Shown one piece after another: positions 19,026 through 29,474 of a stretch of DNA of 64,000 nt (position 1 is its first letter; the number at the start of each line of letters is the position of its first letter). The DNA comes from Ensifer canadensis. GTDB lineage: Bacteria; Pseudomonadota; Alphaproteobacteria; Rhizobiales; Rhizobiaceae. Both the position numbers and the translations under genes were made by a program. A model generated the notes under the pieces. It had not been told where the DNA came from. It did not search any database and saw only the letters and a program-made list of their open reading frames with translations. The stretch lies in assembly GCF_017488845.2 (NCBI RefSeq), contig NZ_CP083373.1:682001-746000 (forward strand), written 5' to 3'.

Positions 19026-21326
19026 TCACACAGCCGCCTCGATTTCTACCGGCTTACTGGCCAGCGTCATGTTTGCCGCCGCAGCCTCCGCTTCACCAAT
19101 ACCGGCGGCACCAGAGCGAACGGTGACAGCGTTCGAGGCAAGGTCGAGGCCGGCTTCGCGCAATGCAGGAAGAAGGCGTTTCATCGCCTCACGCTGGAGT
19201 ATGCTTGGGTTGCCGGGCCGCGCGGTGAACTTGAGGCGGACGACGAGAGAGTTTTCGGTCACGTCCTGGATACCCTGCATCTTCAAGGGCACGAGGAACT
19301 CGCCGCCGGTTTCCGGGTCTTCGAGCATGGCCAGTCCGACCTTCTTGATGGTCTTGCGGATCTTTTCGGGATCGGCGTCGCGCTCGAATTTGAGTTCGAA
19401 CTTCACCGTACTCCAGTCGCGGCTGTAGTTGGTCACCGCTTGAAGCTGGCCATAGGGGACGGTGTGCACTTGACCGTTCTGGTGGCGGAGCCTCAGGGAA
19501 CGGAGCGAGATCCGCTCGACCGTGCCCTTGAGCTTGCCGCTTTCGACATATTCGCCGACGCGGAAGGCGTCGTCGGCGATGAAGAAAATGCCGGAGACGA
19601 CATCCTTTACCAGCGTTTGTGAACCGAAGGAAAGGGCTAGACCGAGCACGCCGAAGCCTGCGAGCAGTGGCGCGATATTTATGCCGAGGGCGGAGAGAAT
19701 GACGAGGCTGGTGACGGCCAAGATGCCACCGAAAATGAGGTTGCGGATGAGCGGCAGGATGGTCGCGATCCGGCTTCGCTGGTGGGCATCCGTGTCGTCC
19801 TCCTGGTCGCCGGGTATCGCGACGCGGACGGAAGGTGAGAAAGCCTCGAAACTCTTCCACAGGAAGCTGCAGATTACCCAGGCAGCCACGATCGCAAGAC
19901 TGATGCGCTCGAGGACGGCGATCCAGCCGACGGCGCCAGAGGTCTCGTGCCCGTCCATTACCGGCCGCCACAGGCCGATGATGGCATGCAGGCCGATCAG
20001 CCAGATAGCGCCGGCAAGCGCCGTCTGCACGCTGCCCGAGATCGCCGCATGAAGCGGCGAGGAGGTCAGCGTGCGGCGGCGCGCGGCGGCGGCTCCGGCT
20101 AACGAATGGATCCCGAAGGCCAGGATCGGTAGGGCGAGCAGGATGATCTGTGTGGCGCCGCCGGCAAAGCTCCAGGCGGCGCTGTGGGGACTGCCGGCGA
20201 CGATGGCGGTCATTAGCCACAGTACCATTGCGCTCAGCGCATAGAATTCCGGCACACCGAAGGCGATGGCGCGGCGCAAATGTCCGGGATTCGAGCCGGC
20301 AAACAGCGTGCGGATATCGCGGGCGCCGGTGATGAACCAGTAGAGCTTCACGAATGTCAGCGCCGTGACGCCGATCAGCAAGCAGCCGTCGATGGCGACC
20401 GGGTCTAGTGCGCGCTGGTGGGCAAAGCGCACGCTGGCGCTGACGACGGCGACCATCGCGCCATAAGCTGACAGCATGTTGGCGTGAAAGCGGGGATGGG
20501 CGATATCGAGCAGACGGATTGCAGGGCGTGTCGGCGCGAAGAGGAAATGGGCGCCCGCAATGTAGGCCGCCGATATCAGCGCGATGGTGACGACAGCGTG
20601 AGCCAATTCAGCCGAAGCGGTCCCCCGCCCTAGGAAGACCCTGATGACGCCGTGTGCGACGGTTGCAAGGAGCGCGAGATAGGCGATATCGAAGCAGAGT
20701 CTGATCATCGAGGCCCGCACACGGTGCAGCCCGTCGACAACCTCAACCGATGCACCGAAAAGCCGGTTCATGAGGAGGCGGCTGGCCAGTGCTGCGGCGA
20801 GGCCAGCCGTGATGGCGCAGAGGGCAGTTGTGGCAACAGAAATCACCGACCATCCCTCGGCATGGATCCCCGCCACGACGTCTGCCATCGCCCCAGCGAT
20901 ACCGTAGATGCCGGCAAAACCGATTTGCAGCCCATTGAGAAGGTGGCCGGAAACGCTGTCGAAGGATTCCACTGAATCCGCGGCTTGAAAAGCTGGCAGC
21001 GTCCTGGCCGCTATCTCATTTTCGTCGGTGTCGGCGGAAGGTGCAATGTGGGGCGTTGTCTCGCTCGTTCCAGTGCTTGGTATTGTCGCATTGCCGGAGC
21101 CTGCATTTTCATTTGACTCGTCGCGCCATTCGACCGTCACCGACCCGCCGACTTTTAAGGCGGCGCCCAGCGTTTGTTCGATCTCGATGGCACTCTGATC
21201 AGGTGTGAGAATGACGGTGATCGAGGACGGTGGCATCTGGGCCAGCGTTAAATGGGCACTGCCAAGGGCGAAGAGGAGCGCGAGGCTTGCCAGCAACCAA
21301 CAGCGGCTGAGCGGGCTATCTGACAT
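19026..21326 (-). CDS. Large MscS-family mechanosensitive ion channel
   Basis: 766 residues with an N-terminal signal peptide (LLASLALLFALGSAHLTLAQ), a periplasmic region to about residue 150, some eight to ten hydrophobic segments, and the MscS pore and beta domain at about 560-740. The pore helix and beta region read LGLALSFGSQTLVKDVVSGIFF and FRVGEYVESGKLKGTVERISLRS. It should release solutes on membrane tension. The extra N-terminal helices resemble the YbiO/YjeP-like large MscS class. A second, smaller MscS protein is at 50274. Confidence 0.87.
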   Translation of the reverse strand: MSDSPLSRCWLLASLALLFALGSAHLTLAQMPPSSITVILTPDQSAIEIEQTLGAALKVGGSVTVEWRDESNENAGSGNATIPSTGTSETTPHIAPSADTDENEIAARTLPAFQAADSVESFDSVSGHLLNGLQIGFAGIYGIAGAMADVVAGIHAEGWSVISVATTALCAITAGLAAALASRLLMNRLFGASVEVVDGLHRVRASMIRLCFDIAYLALLATVAHGVIRVFLGRGTASAELAHAVVTIALISAAYIAGAHFLFAPTRPAIRLLDIAHPRFHANMLSAYGAMVAVVSASVRFAHQRALDPVAIDGCLLIGVTALTFVKLYWFITGARDIRTLFAGSNPGHLRRAIAFGVPEFYALSAMVLWLMTAIVAGSPHSAAWSFAGGATQIILLALPILAFGIHSLAGAAAARRRTLTSSPLHAAISGSVQTALAGAIWLIGLHAIIGLWRPVMDGHETSGAVGWIAVLERISLAIVAAWVICSFLWKSFEAFSPSVRVAIPGDQEDDTDAHQRSRIATILPLIRNLIFGGILAVTSLVILSALGINIAPLLAGFGVLGLALSFGSQTLVKDVVSGIFFIADDAFRVGEYVESGKLKGTVERISLRSLRLRHQNGQVHTVPYGQLQAVTNYSRDWSTVKFELKFERDADPEKIRKTIKKVGLAMLEDPETGGEFLVPLKMQGIQDVTENSLVVRLKFTARPGNPSILQREAMKRLLPALREAGLDLASNAVTVRSGAAGIGEAEAAAANMTLASKPVEIEAAV

Positions 21327-21645
21327 GAAAATCTAACCCTCGAAAGCCAACTGAACGGACGCAGTTTCGGAAGAGGCGCCGCGCGCTTTTTCCGAATTGT
21401 CTCGAGCCGCGCTGCGCCAGTCTGACGTAAGCTGACACAACGTGTTAAAATTCCAATTGTCTGTTGGTATAGGGCGACGCGGCGTGCGTGGCGTCGAGTT
21501 TGAGGTCTGGCATTGTCGCGCCGGCAACAAAGGCTCATGCCAGCTGCCGAAACCATTGATGCTGCCCAATCCCGGCTGGTCGAGCAACAACGTGCAATGT
21601 TTGATTACGCCCGGCCGCAGGGGCGGGCACGTATGCATAACACCA

Positions 21646-21662
21646 CCAACCTACGTATAGCT
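21646..21662 (+). promoter_or_regulatory. 17-bp dyad A upstream of the cupin gene
   Basis: CCAACCTACGTATAGCT, 71 bases before ATG 21733. It matches the repeated dyad found upstream of genes at 38-52 kb (14 of 17 bases with the site at 48226, 13 with 46999 and 51887). It is the only copy I saw left of the signalling block. The rest of the 21327-21732 gap holds no gene I can support. Confidence 0.5.
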
Positions 21663-21732
21663 CCTCCTTTCGGAGCGCCGGGCATACGATCGCACCCGAG
21701 ATTAATCGAATATGAAGCAGAAGGAGATATTC

Positions 21733-22140
21733 ATGCGAAAGTTGGCGACTGGCTTGATGTTTGCGGCGCTGATTACACCTGCAGCAGCCTCGGACCAGCC
21801 CTATAATGCCAAGGTCTCAGTGGTGTTCGACCAAGCGCTTCCCAACGTGCCAGGAAAGAGCATGCGCTGTGTTCTGGTCGAATATGGCCCTGGTGGTCAC
21901 AACCCTTCACACACGCATCCCAGGAGCGCCTTTATCTATGCCACGGTAATCGAAGGCAGCATCAAGAGCCAGATCAACGACGGCGAAATCAAGGTATACA
22001 AGACTGGCGAAAACTGGGTCGAAGTTCCCGGCGACCATCACCGCGTAAGCGCGAATGCCAGCGATAGCGAGCCAGCAAAGATCCTGGCTGTCTTCGTTCT
22101 TGATACTGCCGAAACGGAGCTCGTAACACCGGCAAAGTAG
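21733..22140 (+). CDS. Secreted cupin-domain protein
   Basis: 135 residues with a Sec signal (RKLATGLMFAALITPAAAS, cleavage near residue 20) and a single cupin. Metal-binding residues are visible in NPSHTHPRSAFIY (two His) and in the second motif GDHHRVSAN. AAGGAGAT sits five bases before ATG 21733; an in-frame ATG at 21712 lacks one. Small periplasmic cupins of this type are of unknown enzymology, and some are quinol or flavonol dioxygenases. A copy of the 17-bp dyad precedes it, tying it to the regulon at 38-52 kb. Confidence 0.82.
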   Translation: MRKLATGLMFAALITPAAASDQPYNAKVSVVFDQALPNVPGKSMRCVLVEYGPGGHNPSHTHPRSAFIYATVIEGSIKSQINDGEIKVYKTGENWVEVPGDHHRVSANASDSEPAKILAVFVLDTAETELVTPAK

Positions 22141-22208
22141 GCCGCTAACGGCCGGGGCCGAGGTGCGGCTCCTCTAGACCGGCGATATAACTCCATGTAA
22201 GTCTCGCC

Positions 22209-25200
22209 TCAAGCGACTGTTATTGGCTCAGTCGGCAATGTGAAGAAAAAGATGGTGCCCTGCGGCTCGTTTTTCTCCGCCCAAAGCCGCCCACCGTGTG
22301 ATTCGACTATCGAACGGCAGATCGCCAGCCCCATGCCCATGCCGTCGTCCTTCGTTGTAAAGAATGGCTCGAAGATCCTGTCCGGGAACTCCACGCCTGT
22401 GCCCAGATCGCTCACCGCGATCTGTACCGCGTTGACCATCGGATACACGCTTAGACCTAGAACCCTGGGCGCATCCGAGGATGTCATGGCTTCGATGCCA
22501 TTTCTCATCAGATTGACCAGCACCTGCTGGACCTGAACGCGATCCATAGGAACAAACGGAAGTTCGTTCGCAATGTTCACCTCGATCCGGACACGACGTC
22601 GTGCAGCCTCGTCGGCCATCAGGCTCTGGGCCTCCGCGATGACCTCGTGGGGGGTGGCGCTCGCTTCGGTCTCCAGGGATCGCTTGAACAATGCGCGGAT
22701 ACGGCTCACAACATCAGCCGCAGCGTTTGCATCGCGCGTAATGCGTCCGATCGTCTTTTGCGCTCGCTCAAGATTTGGAGGGTCGGCTGTGAGCCAGCGT
22801 TGACATGCGTGCGAGTTTGCCACGATCGCTGCCAGCGGCTGGTTCACCTCATGGGCGATCGAAGCGGAAAGTTCGGCAAGGCTTGCCGCCTGAAATGCTC
22901 GCGCCAGGCCCTCTCGCGTCAAACGCAATTCCTCTTGCGTCCTGACCTCGCTATCGATGTCCAGGCAGATAACATTCCATTGAATAATCGAAGAGTCGGT
23001 GTCTCGCATGGGTGCAGCTCGGGTTTCCACCCAGCGGTACTCACCATCCGAACGCCGCAGACGATGCTTCTGCGCATAAGGGGTGCCGTTTTCCAATGCG
23101 CGCTCATGGTTCTCGCGGACGAGGGGCATATCCTCACGATGGACAGCGGCCCTGAGCGTTGCGGACGGCCGCGGCTCTCCCGATCCGACCGGCGCTTCAA
23201 GTTTGTATCCTAGGAAATCGCAAAGCTGCTCACTTCGATAGACCGGATGGCCGTCTGGCCCCGTGCATTCGACCATTGCGGGCAAGGTTTCAATAAGTTG
23301 GCGCAGCGAGCGCTCCCTCTCGCGCAGGACCTGTTCGACGCGAAGTTGATCGTCGATGTCGTGACAAATGCCGAACCATTGCAGGATGCGCCCGCCGGTG
23401 TCCCGCAGAGGCGCTCCGCGGCCAGACATCCAGCGATACAGGCCGTCGGCGCGGCGCATGCGATAGTTCACGGAGAAGCTCTCGCCAGTGGCAAGTGCCT
23501 TGTTCAGTGATGCTTCAAGCGCTGTCATGTCATCTGGGTGGATCGCAGACACAAGAGCAGCGGCCAATGCTTTGCGCCGCCCATCTCCAACATCATGGCC
23601 CAGGAATTCAATCAAGCTCTTGTTGAAGAAGACCGGCTCCCCTTCTGGGGTCAACCGCCAGAGCGGGCTGGGTACCATATCCACCAGTTGCGAAAGCTCT
23701 CGCTCCCGATCGTACAACCTTTGCTGCGCGCGCACTTCATCATCGACGTCGATGGCGACCGCATACCACTGCATTATCGTCCCGCGCTCATCACGCAACG
23801 GCTCGGCGCGCCCGTCCATCCAGCGATACTCACCGTCGGCGCGAAGCATACGATATCGATTCGAGAAGGGTTCGCCCGTCGAGAAGCCGCGTGTGGCGTT
23901 CTCCCTCACCAGGGAAACATCGTCGGGATGGACGACAGCTTGGATCATGGCGGTCACGCGCCTCATCCCCAACTTGTCCGCATGCGCAACGTCTAGCCCG
24001 AGGAAGTCTACCAACCGCTTGTTAAAGAACGTCAACGCTCCGTCTGAAGCCTGACGTGCGATGAAAGCCGGCACCATGTCCACAAGCAGCGATAGCTCGC
24101 GTTCCCGTTCGCGCAACGCGTCTTGGGCACGCATTTGATCGTCAATGTCATGACAAATGCCGTACCATTGGACGATAAGCCCGGACTGATCCCGACGCGG
24201 TTCGGCGCGGCTGGACATCCAGCGGTAAACGCCGTCCGCCCGGCGCAGACGGTATCGCATGGCAAAGACTTCCCCGGTGGCGAGCGCGCGGGAAAGCAAA
24301 TCGTTGAACGGAACCGCGTCTTCCGGATGAACGGATGCCTCCACCAAGGCGGCTAACCGCGTCATACCCGGTTTGACCGTATCTGAAACATTCAAGCCAA
24401 GGAAGTCGATCATGCGTTTGTTGAAGAATGCTGGTTCGCCCGAAGGGGTCAGACGCCAAACGTGGCTTGGAACCATATTGACAAGCTGGGAGAGCTCCTC
24501 CTCTCGTTCACTCAGGGCCTCCTGCGCCCTCACCATGTCTTCAATGTCAACAGACACGCCATACCACTGAATGATCGTGCCGGATTCGTCGCGCAATGGT
24601 TCGGCGCGCGCCTCAACCCATCTGTGGGGTCCGTCCGCTCGGCATTGGCGATACCTACCCACAAAGGACGCGCCCGTCTCGAACGAGCGCTTAAGTGCCT
24701 CATCTGTTGATTGCCGGTCGTCTGGATGAATGTCTGTCAGAGACCTTGACCCGTCGGGCGCGATCACCTGCTTGAGAGTCATGCCTGTGATGTCCGTGGC
24801 CTGTTTGTTGAGGTAGCTGGGTATACCTTCTGGAGTTGTGCACCATATGAGCGCTGGAACTGCATCGATCAATTGCTGAAGGCGGCGCTCGCTTTCGCGC
24901 ACAGTCAGCAACGCCAGTTGATATTGTCGCGAGATGGCGGCGACAATCAGCGCTGAAAACGCTGATATCGCCAGGAAAAGCTGCAGCATCACCTGCCTTT
25001 GCCTTTGGGACTCGCCGACAAACTGACTGTCACCAGATATTGTAAGTGCCATCGTCATTAAGCCGAGGAGTGTCAGCGCGACTGCGGCTCCCCGGAACTC
25101 GAAACGCGCTGAGGCCCAAAGAAGCAATGGCAGGATGATGTAGGGAGACGGAAGATAGTTATCACTCAGGGAGAGAGCGGCGACTCCCAAAAAAATCAGA

Positions 25201-25961
25201 CCGAGCACTCCGGCTTCTGCCAACTGCGCGGCAGATAGTTTGGACTTGCTGCGCCAGTATTGGACCAAAACCAATACAAGTGGCGCAACGAGCAGGATGC
25301 CGGTAGCATCTCCAATCCAAAATAGCGGCCACACGCCTGTGAAAGTCTGCGCTTTTACACCGAACCAAGCAAGCGTCGCACTTCCCACCGTCGCACTTAT
25401 GAGCGGCGCAATTCCCGCTCCAAAAACGACGAATGCAAGGACCTGCTGCAAGGTCTCCAACTTGACCGGCTTGCCGGTCGCCCGGCTGACGAGAGCAGCG
25501 CCGGCAATAGCACACAGGGCATTGCCCACGTAGATCAAAAAGCCGGCAGGCAGCGGACTGTGAAACCACACGATCTGCGCGAACATCTCAGCGAGGCAGC
25601 CCCCCAATATCCACCAGGGCCAACTGTATGGAGATGTTAGGATCAGGGTAGCGACGAAGACCCCGCCAGGAGGCCAAATCGAAACAGTTATGCCAGGCAC
25701 GATCGCCAGCACATTTGCGAATCCGCATCCCAACACATAGGCTGCGAAAAATAGCGCGAGATGCGCGAACCGCGGGCGGTGCAGCCCGACCCCACGCCAT
25801 CGGCGCATTGCTGGAAAATCGCGCCGGGCCGATTCTCTTTCAACTGGCGGCACAACGACTGCTTCCCCACTTGATCCTGGTTCGGATCTATCTCGGTGTT
25901 GCGTTTGTGCACGCGCTGCTTCTGAATTGGTTTTGCTAACTGGGCGAAACGTTGATTTCAT
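22209..25961 (-). CDS. MASE1 multi-PAS sensor histidine kinase
   Basis: 1250 residues. A MASE1 integral-membrane sensor spans roughly 60-340 (AAYVLGCGFANVLAIVPG, SIWPPGGVF). Five PAS/PAC units of about 125 residues follow, each with a start like ELSQLVDMVP, an FFNKR.xDFLG core and an HPDD motif. Then come HisKA with SASIAHEVNQPLAAIV (phosphoacceptor His) and a HATPase_c with QQVLVNLMRNGIEAM, DLGTGVEF and FTTKDDGMGMGLAI. ATG 25961 follows GGAG; a TTG at 25973 is less likely. It is divergent from the kinase at 26448. The ligand is unknown. Its partner is likely one of the FixJ-type regulators in the window, as none is adjacent downstream. Confidence 0.9.
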   Translation of the reverse strand: MKSTFRPVSKTNSEAARAQTQHRDRSEPGSSGEAVVVPPVERESARRDFPAMRRWRGVGLHRPRFAHLALFFAAYVLGCGFANVLAIVPGITVSIWPPGGVFVATLILTSPYSWPWWILGGCLAEMFAQIVWFHSPLPAGFLIYVGNALCAIAGAALVSRATGKPVKLETLQQVLAFVVFGAGIAPLISATVGSATLAWFGVKAQTFTGVWPLFWIGDATGILLVAPLVLVLVQYWRSKSKLSAAQLAEAGVLGLIFLGVAALSLSDNYLPSPYIILPLLLWASARFEFRGAAVALTLLGLMTMALTISGDSQFVGESQRQRQVMLQLFLAISAFSALIVAAISRQYQLALLTVRESERRLQQLIDAVPALIWCTTPEGIPSYLNKQATDITGMTLKQVIAPDGSRSLTDIHPDDRQSTDEALKRSFETGASFVGRYRQCRADGPHRWVEARAEPLRDESGTIIQWYGVSVDIEDMVRAQEALSEREEELSQLVNMVPSHVWRLTPSGEPAFFNKRMIDFLGLNVSDTVKPGMTRLAALVEASVHPEDAVPFNDLLSRALATGEVFAMRYRLRRADGVYRWMSSRAEPRRDQSGLIVQWYGICHDIDDQMRAQDALRERERELSLLVDMVPAFIARQASDGALTFFNKRLVDFLGLDVAHADKLGMRRVTAMIQAVVHPDDVSLVRENATRGFSTGEPFSNRYRMLRADGEYRWMDGRAEPLRDERGTIMQWYAVAIDVDDEVRAQQRLYDRERELSQLVDMVPSPLWRLTPEGEPVFFNKSLIEFLGHDVGDGRRKALAAALVSAIHPDDMTALEASLNKALATGESFSVNYRMRRADGLYRWMSGRGAPLRDTGGRILQWFGICHDIDDQLRVEQVLRERERSLRQLIETLPAMVECTGPDGHPVYRSEQLCDFLGYKLEAPVGSGEPRPSATLRAAVHREDMPLVRENHERALENGTPYAQKHRLRRSDGEYRWVETRAAPMRDTDSSIIQWNVICLDIDSEVRTQEELRLTREGLARAFQAASLAELSASIAHEVNQPLAAIVANSHACQRWLTADPPNLERAQKTIGRITRDANAAADVVSRIRALFKRSLETEASATPHEVIAEAQSLMADEAARRRVRIEVNIANELPFVPMDRVQVQQVLVNLMRNGIEAMTSSDAPRVLGLSVYPMVNAVQIAVSDLGTGVEFPDRIFEPFFTTKDDGMGMGLAICRSIVESHGGRLWAEKNEPQGTIFFFTLPTEPITVA

Positions 25962-26447
25962 TGGCTTCTCCAACCGGACAGAGAAAGCCTGGGCTTTATT
26001 AGCCCTTCAACTTGCAGCCCCGCCACCGCTCTACCCCTCATGCCAAAGTTTCAATCTATCGAAATCTACGCCGCGAGGCAGCAAAAACCACTAGCCTAGC
26101 TTGGTCGGCCGTCGATATTTGTGGGCGATAAACGGCGCCTTGGCTCGGTATCGCTTGTGAGTCCAGAACGATGATCAACGTGAGGTAGAGCGCGAAGGCG
26201 CCCTGGACGCCGACACGTAACGTAGGTCAACTCGTTGTCCGGCGGCTCCCACCCCGTCGCAACGATCCAGACCAAGCTATCCTGAAGTACAGGTTAGATT
26301 GCACCACCCGGTTGTCATAGATTTCCATAGGGTGCACAGGAGGCGCAGCGGGAATAGGATAAGTGACGAGTTCACCCGGTCCTGATCTCAAGACAAGTGC
26401 TATGCAGAGCGCTGACAATGGCTTTCCTCGTCCGGCAGGAGAAGGCA
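25962..26447. other. Divergent intergenic region between two histidine kinases
   Basis: About 485 bases carrying both kinase promoters. I see no convincing gene (a minus frame at 26227-26448 has no family resemblance) and no good match to the 17-bp dyad. Confidence 0.5.
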
Positions 26448-29400
26448 ATGACGAAGGCGTTCAACCAACCTGGCAAAATCGCGCCCGATGTATTGCAAGC
26501 TGTGCGGTTCATCGAGAGCGTGGTCGGCAACGCTTGGGCCGCCGATGCGTCCGGCAAGATCATTTACGTGAGCGCTGCGGTTCTGTCGCACCTGGCGATT
26601 ACGCTCGAAGAGTTCAGTTCGCCGGCAGATGGCGGCTTGCTTGGCTGGAGGCGCATGATCCACCCGGACGATTACGGGCTCGTTACTGCTCAATGGAGCA
26701 GGTGCCTTGAAACGGGTCAGCATTTCAACGTCGAGCATCGCTTGTTGCGTGAAAGCGGCGCTTACGGATGGAGCAGGAGTTCGGCCCAGCCCTTACGCGA
26801 TGGTCAAGGCCGTGTGCTCGGTTGGTACGGCACGTTCATTGATGGAGATACCTCGGTTGCCAGCGAGCGGTTTGCCGATGTCGCAACCGCGGCCTTGGAG
26901 AGGAAGGTCACGCAAGACCAGCCGCATTCGTTGAGCAGTATTCATCCAGCCGACCGGACGACGGCCGCTCATGCGGCCGCCCGCGCCTTCTGGACGGGCG
27001 TTCCCCAGGTCACCAGGCACCGCCAGCTCCAGGCAAACGGCAAATACCGATGGACGGAGACCCGCGCAGAACCAGGATACAGTGTCAGCGTCGACATCGA
27101 CGATCTGGTAACAGATCGAGAGCCGCATATTGCTGCGGTTTCCGACCTGTCGGCGGTGGATGACACCGAGCCGATGCGGTCGGCCAGGGCCGTCGAGAGC
27201 ATATTCGGCAACGGGTGGGCATTCGATGCCGCCGGACGTTGGATCTACCTGCATCCCTTCGCCCAAAGCTCGCTGGGTGTGACGCCGGAGCAGCTGAACA
27301 CCTCGCTGGATCAGGGAGATACCGCCTGGAAGCAACTGCTACATCCCGATGACTATGATCACGTCGCGGCGAGATGGCGTCATTGTCTGGAAACTGGCGA
27401 CGACTTCAATGTCGAGTTTCGCTTTCGTCGTGTCAGTGGAAGTTATGTCTGGGCCAGAACCGCCGCACGGCCCGCGCGCGACAAACAGGGCCGTGTCGTC
27501 GGGTGGTTCGGCATAGCGCTCGACATCGATGTCTACAAGAAAACCGTTGAGGCGTTGCGCGGCCGGGAGCGCGAGCTATCGCAGCTTGTTGACATGGTAC
27601 CGGTGCAGATCAGGCGTCTTACACCCGACGGCGAACCGACCTTTTTCAACAAGCGCCTGCTCGATTTCTTTGGCTGGGCCGATCTTGCGCAGCTGGAAAG
27701 GCAAGGCGAGAGCCGACTGGCCCGGGCGATGGAAAAGCTCATTCACCCTGACGATGCCGGGCGCCTTCTGAAAGCCGTCCGCCATTCAGTGGTAACAGGT
27801 GAGCCTTACTCCATGAAGTATCGCTTGCGCCGCGCCGACGGCGCCTATCGTTGGGTCGACGGCCGCGCAGAGCCCCTGGTCGATCCAAATGGAGCGATCG
27901 CGCATTGGTACGCGATCTCGATCGACATCGATGACGAGATGCGAGCGCAGGAAGCGCTTCGCGATCGGGAGCGAGAACTTTCGCAACTGGTCGATATGGT
28001 CCCAAGCCTGCTTTGGCGATTGAACCGACAAGGTGAACCGACCTTTTTCAACAAACGGATGATGGCTTTTCTGGGTTTGGATGCTGCGGATACACAGCAG
28101 CCAGACACAGACCGGCTGGCAGCAACTCTGAAGGCAGCGGTCCACCCCGACGACGCGACCGGCCTCGAAAAATCGCTCAGACTATCTGTCGCGACCGGCG
28201 AGAACTTCTCCAAGAGGTTTCGCCTGCGCCGGGCGGACGGCGTCTACCGTTGGGTCGAGGGCAACGCTGAACCGCTGCGCGACGAGAATGGCGATATCCT
28301 GCAATGGTACGGCCTGTCCCATGACATCGACGATCAGTTGCGGATCGAAGAGGCGCTACGTGAACGGGAGCGGTCGCTGTGGCAGCTGGTGGAGACCCTT
28401 CCGGCGATGATCGACTGCGCCCTGCCGAATGGTGAACCGGTCTATCGCAGCCAGCAGCTTCGGGAGTTTCTCGGATACAACCTGGAGGAATTGGACGGCT
28501 CTGGAAAGTCCCGACTGAACGGTACGCTTGATGCCGGAGTGCACCCCGATGACGTTGCCGGCGTGAAGGAGAAATATGCGCATTCTCTTGCAACCGGCGA
28601 GCCCTACGCGCGCAAGCATCGTCTGCGGCGCTATGATGGTGAATACCGATGGGTTGAAACAAGAGCCGCCGCGATGCGGGACTCGGAGGACAGGATCATC
28701 CAGTGGAACGTCATTTGCCTGGACATTCATGGTGAGGTTCAGGTGCAGGAAGAGTTGCGGCTGGCGCAAGAAAGGCTCTCCCGCGCTGCCCAGGCGGCAA
28801 GCCTTGCCGAACTGTCGGCGTCGATCGCGCATGAGGTCAATCAGCCGCTGGCCGCGATCGTTGCCAATTCCAACGCTTGCCATCGCTGGTTATCGGCCAA
28901 GCCTGCGAATCTGGAGCGGGCCAAGATCACCGCCGAGCGCATCATCCGTGACGCAAACTCCGCCGCGGACGTCGTCAGCCGGATCCGCGCACTGTTCAAA
29001 CATCCCGTCGAAGCGAGGAGCAATACCAACCTGGCAAGCGTAATTGGTGAAGCAATCAATCTCATTGCAGAGGAGGCATTACGACGTCGTGTTCGCGTCG
29101 ACGTTGATATCGCGCTCGACCTTCCACACATCGCTCTGGATCGGGTGCATATTCAGCAGGTTCTGGTGAACCTTATCCGCAACGGAATGGACGCGATGGA
29201 CGAAGTTGCGACCGATCGGGTGGTGAAGGTGCGCACACGTCGCGTCGCAGGGATGATTCAAACCGAAGTCAGCGACCACGGCACGGGCGTCGAGTATCCG
29301 GAACGGATCTTTGAAGCCTTCTTTACCACGAAAGTGAACGGAATGGGCATGGGCCTGGCAATTTGTCGTTCGATCATCGAGTCGCACGGAGGGCGGTTGT

Positions 29401-29474
29401 GGGCGCAGAACAACGAGTCTGAGGGTGCCACGTTTGCGTTTACGCTGCCGATCAAAGTGGATGCTTCGGTATGA
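26448..29474 (+). CDS. Soluble multi-PAS sensor histidine kinase
   Basis: 1008 residues, no membrane segment. It has an N-terminal PAS (FIESVVGNAWAADASGKIIY), a shortened degenerate PAS around 145-215, and four further full PAS units. HisKA follows with SASIAHEVNQPLAAIV, then HATPase_c with QQVLVNLIRNGMDAM and TTKVNGMGMGLAI. GGAGAAGG precedes ATG 26448. Several PAS units are near copies of those in the kinase at 32362 (LVPVQIRRLTP and LDGSGKSRL units). It overlaps the next gene by ATGA, so kinase and REC-HTH-REC regulator are translationally coupled and very likely partners. Confidence 0.9.
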   Translation: MTKAFNQPGKIAPDVLQAVRFIESVVGNAWAADASGKIIYVSAAVLSHLAITLEEFSSPADGGLLGWRRMIHPDDYGLVTAQWSRCLETGQHFNVEHRLLRESGAYGWSRSSAQPLRDGQGRVLGWYGTFIDGDTSVASERFADVATAALERKVTQDQPHSLSSIHPADRTTAAHAAARAFWTGVPQVTRHRQLQANGKYRWTETRAEPGYSVSVDIDDLVTDREPHIAAVSDLSAVDDTEPMRSARAVESIFGNGWAFDAAGRWIYLHPFAQSSLGVTPEQLNTSLDQGDTAWKQLLHPDDYDHVAARWRHCLETGDDFNVEFRFRRVSGSYVWARTAARPARDKQGRVVGWFGIALDIDVYKKTVEALRGRERELSQLVDMVPVQIRRLTPDGEPTFFNKRLLDFFGWADLAQLERQGESRLARAMEKLIHPDDAGRLLKAVRHSVVTGEPYSMKYRLRRADGAYRWVDGRAEPLVDPNGAIAHWYAISIDIDDEMRAQEALRDRERELSQLVDMVPSLLWRLNRQGEPTFFNKRMMAFLGLDAADTQQPDTDRLAATLKAAVHPDDATGLEKSLRLSVATGENFSKRFRLRRADGVYRWVEGNAEPLRDENGDILQWYGLSHDIDDQLRIEEALRERERSLWQLVETLPAMIDCALPNGEPVYRSQQLREFLGYNLEELDGSGKSRLNGTLDAGVHPDDVAGVKEKYAHSLATGEPYARKHRLRRYDGEYRWVETRAAAMRDSEDRIIQWNVICLDIHGEVQVQEELRLAQERLSRAAQAASLAELSASIAHEVNQPLAAIVANSNACHRWLSAKPANLERAKITAERIIRDANSAADVVSRIRALFKHPVEARSNTNLASVIGEAINLIAEEALRRRVRVDVDIALDLPHIALDRVHIQQVLVNLIRNGMDAMDEVATDRVVKVRTRRVAGMIQTEVSDHGTGVEYPERIFEAFFTTKVNGMGMGLAICRSIIESHGGRLWAQNNESEGATFAFTLPIKVDASV

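Noticed and set aside
26041..26120. Possible 17-bp dyad between the divergent kinases (ACTAGCCTAGCTTGG)
   Set aside because: Only a few positions agree with the consensus and the centre is shifted; not counted as a site.
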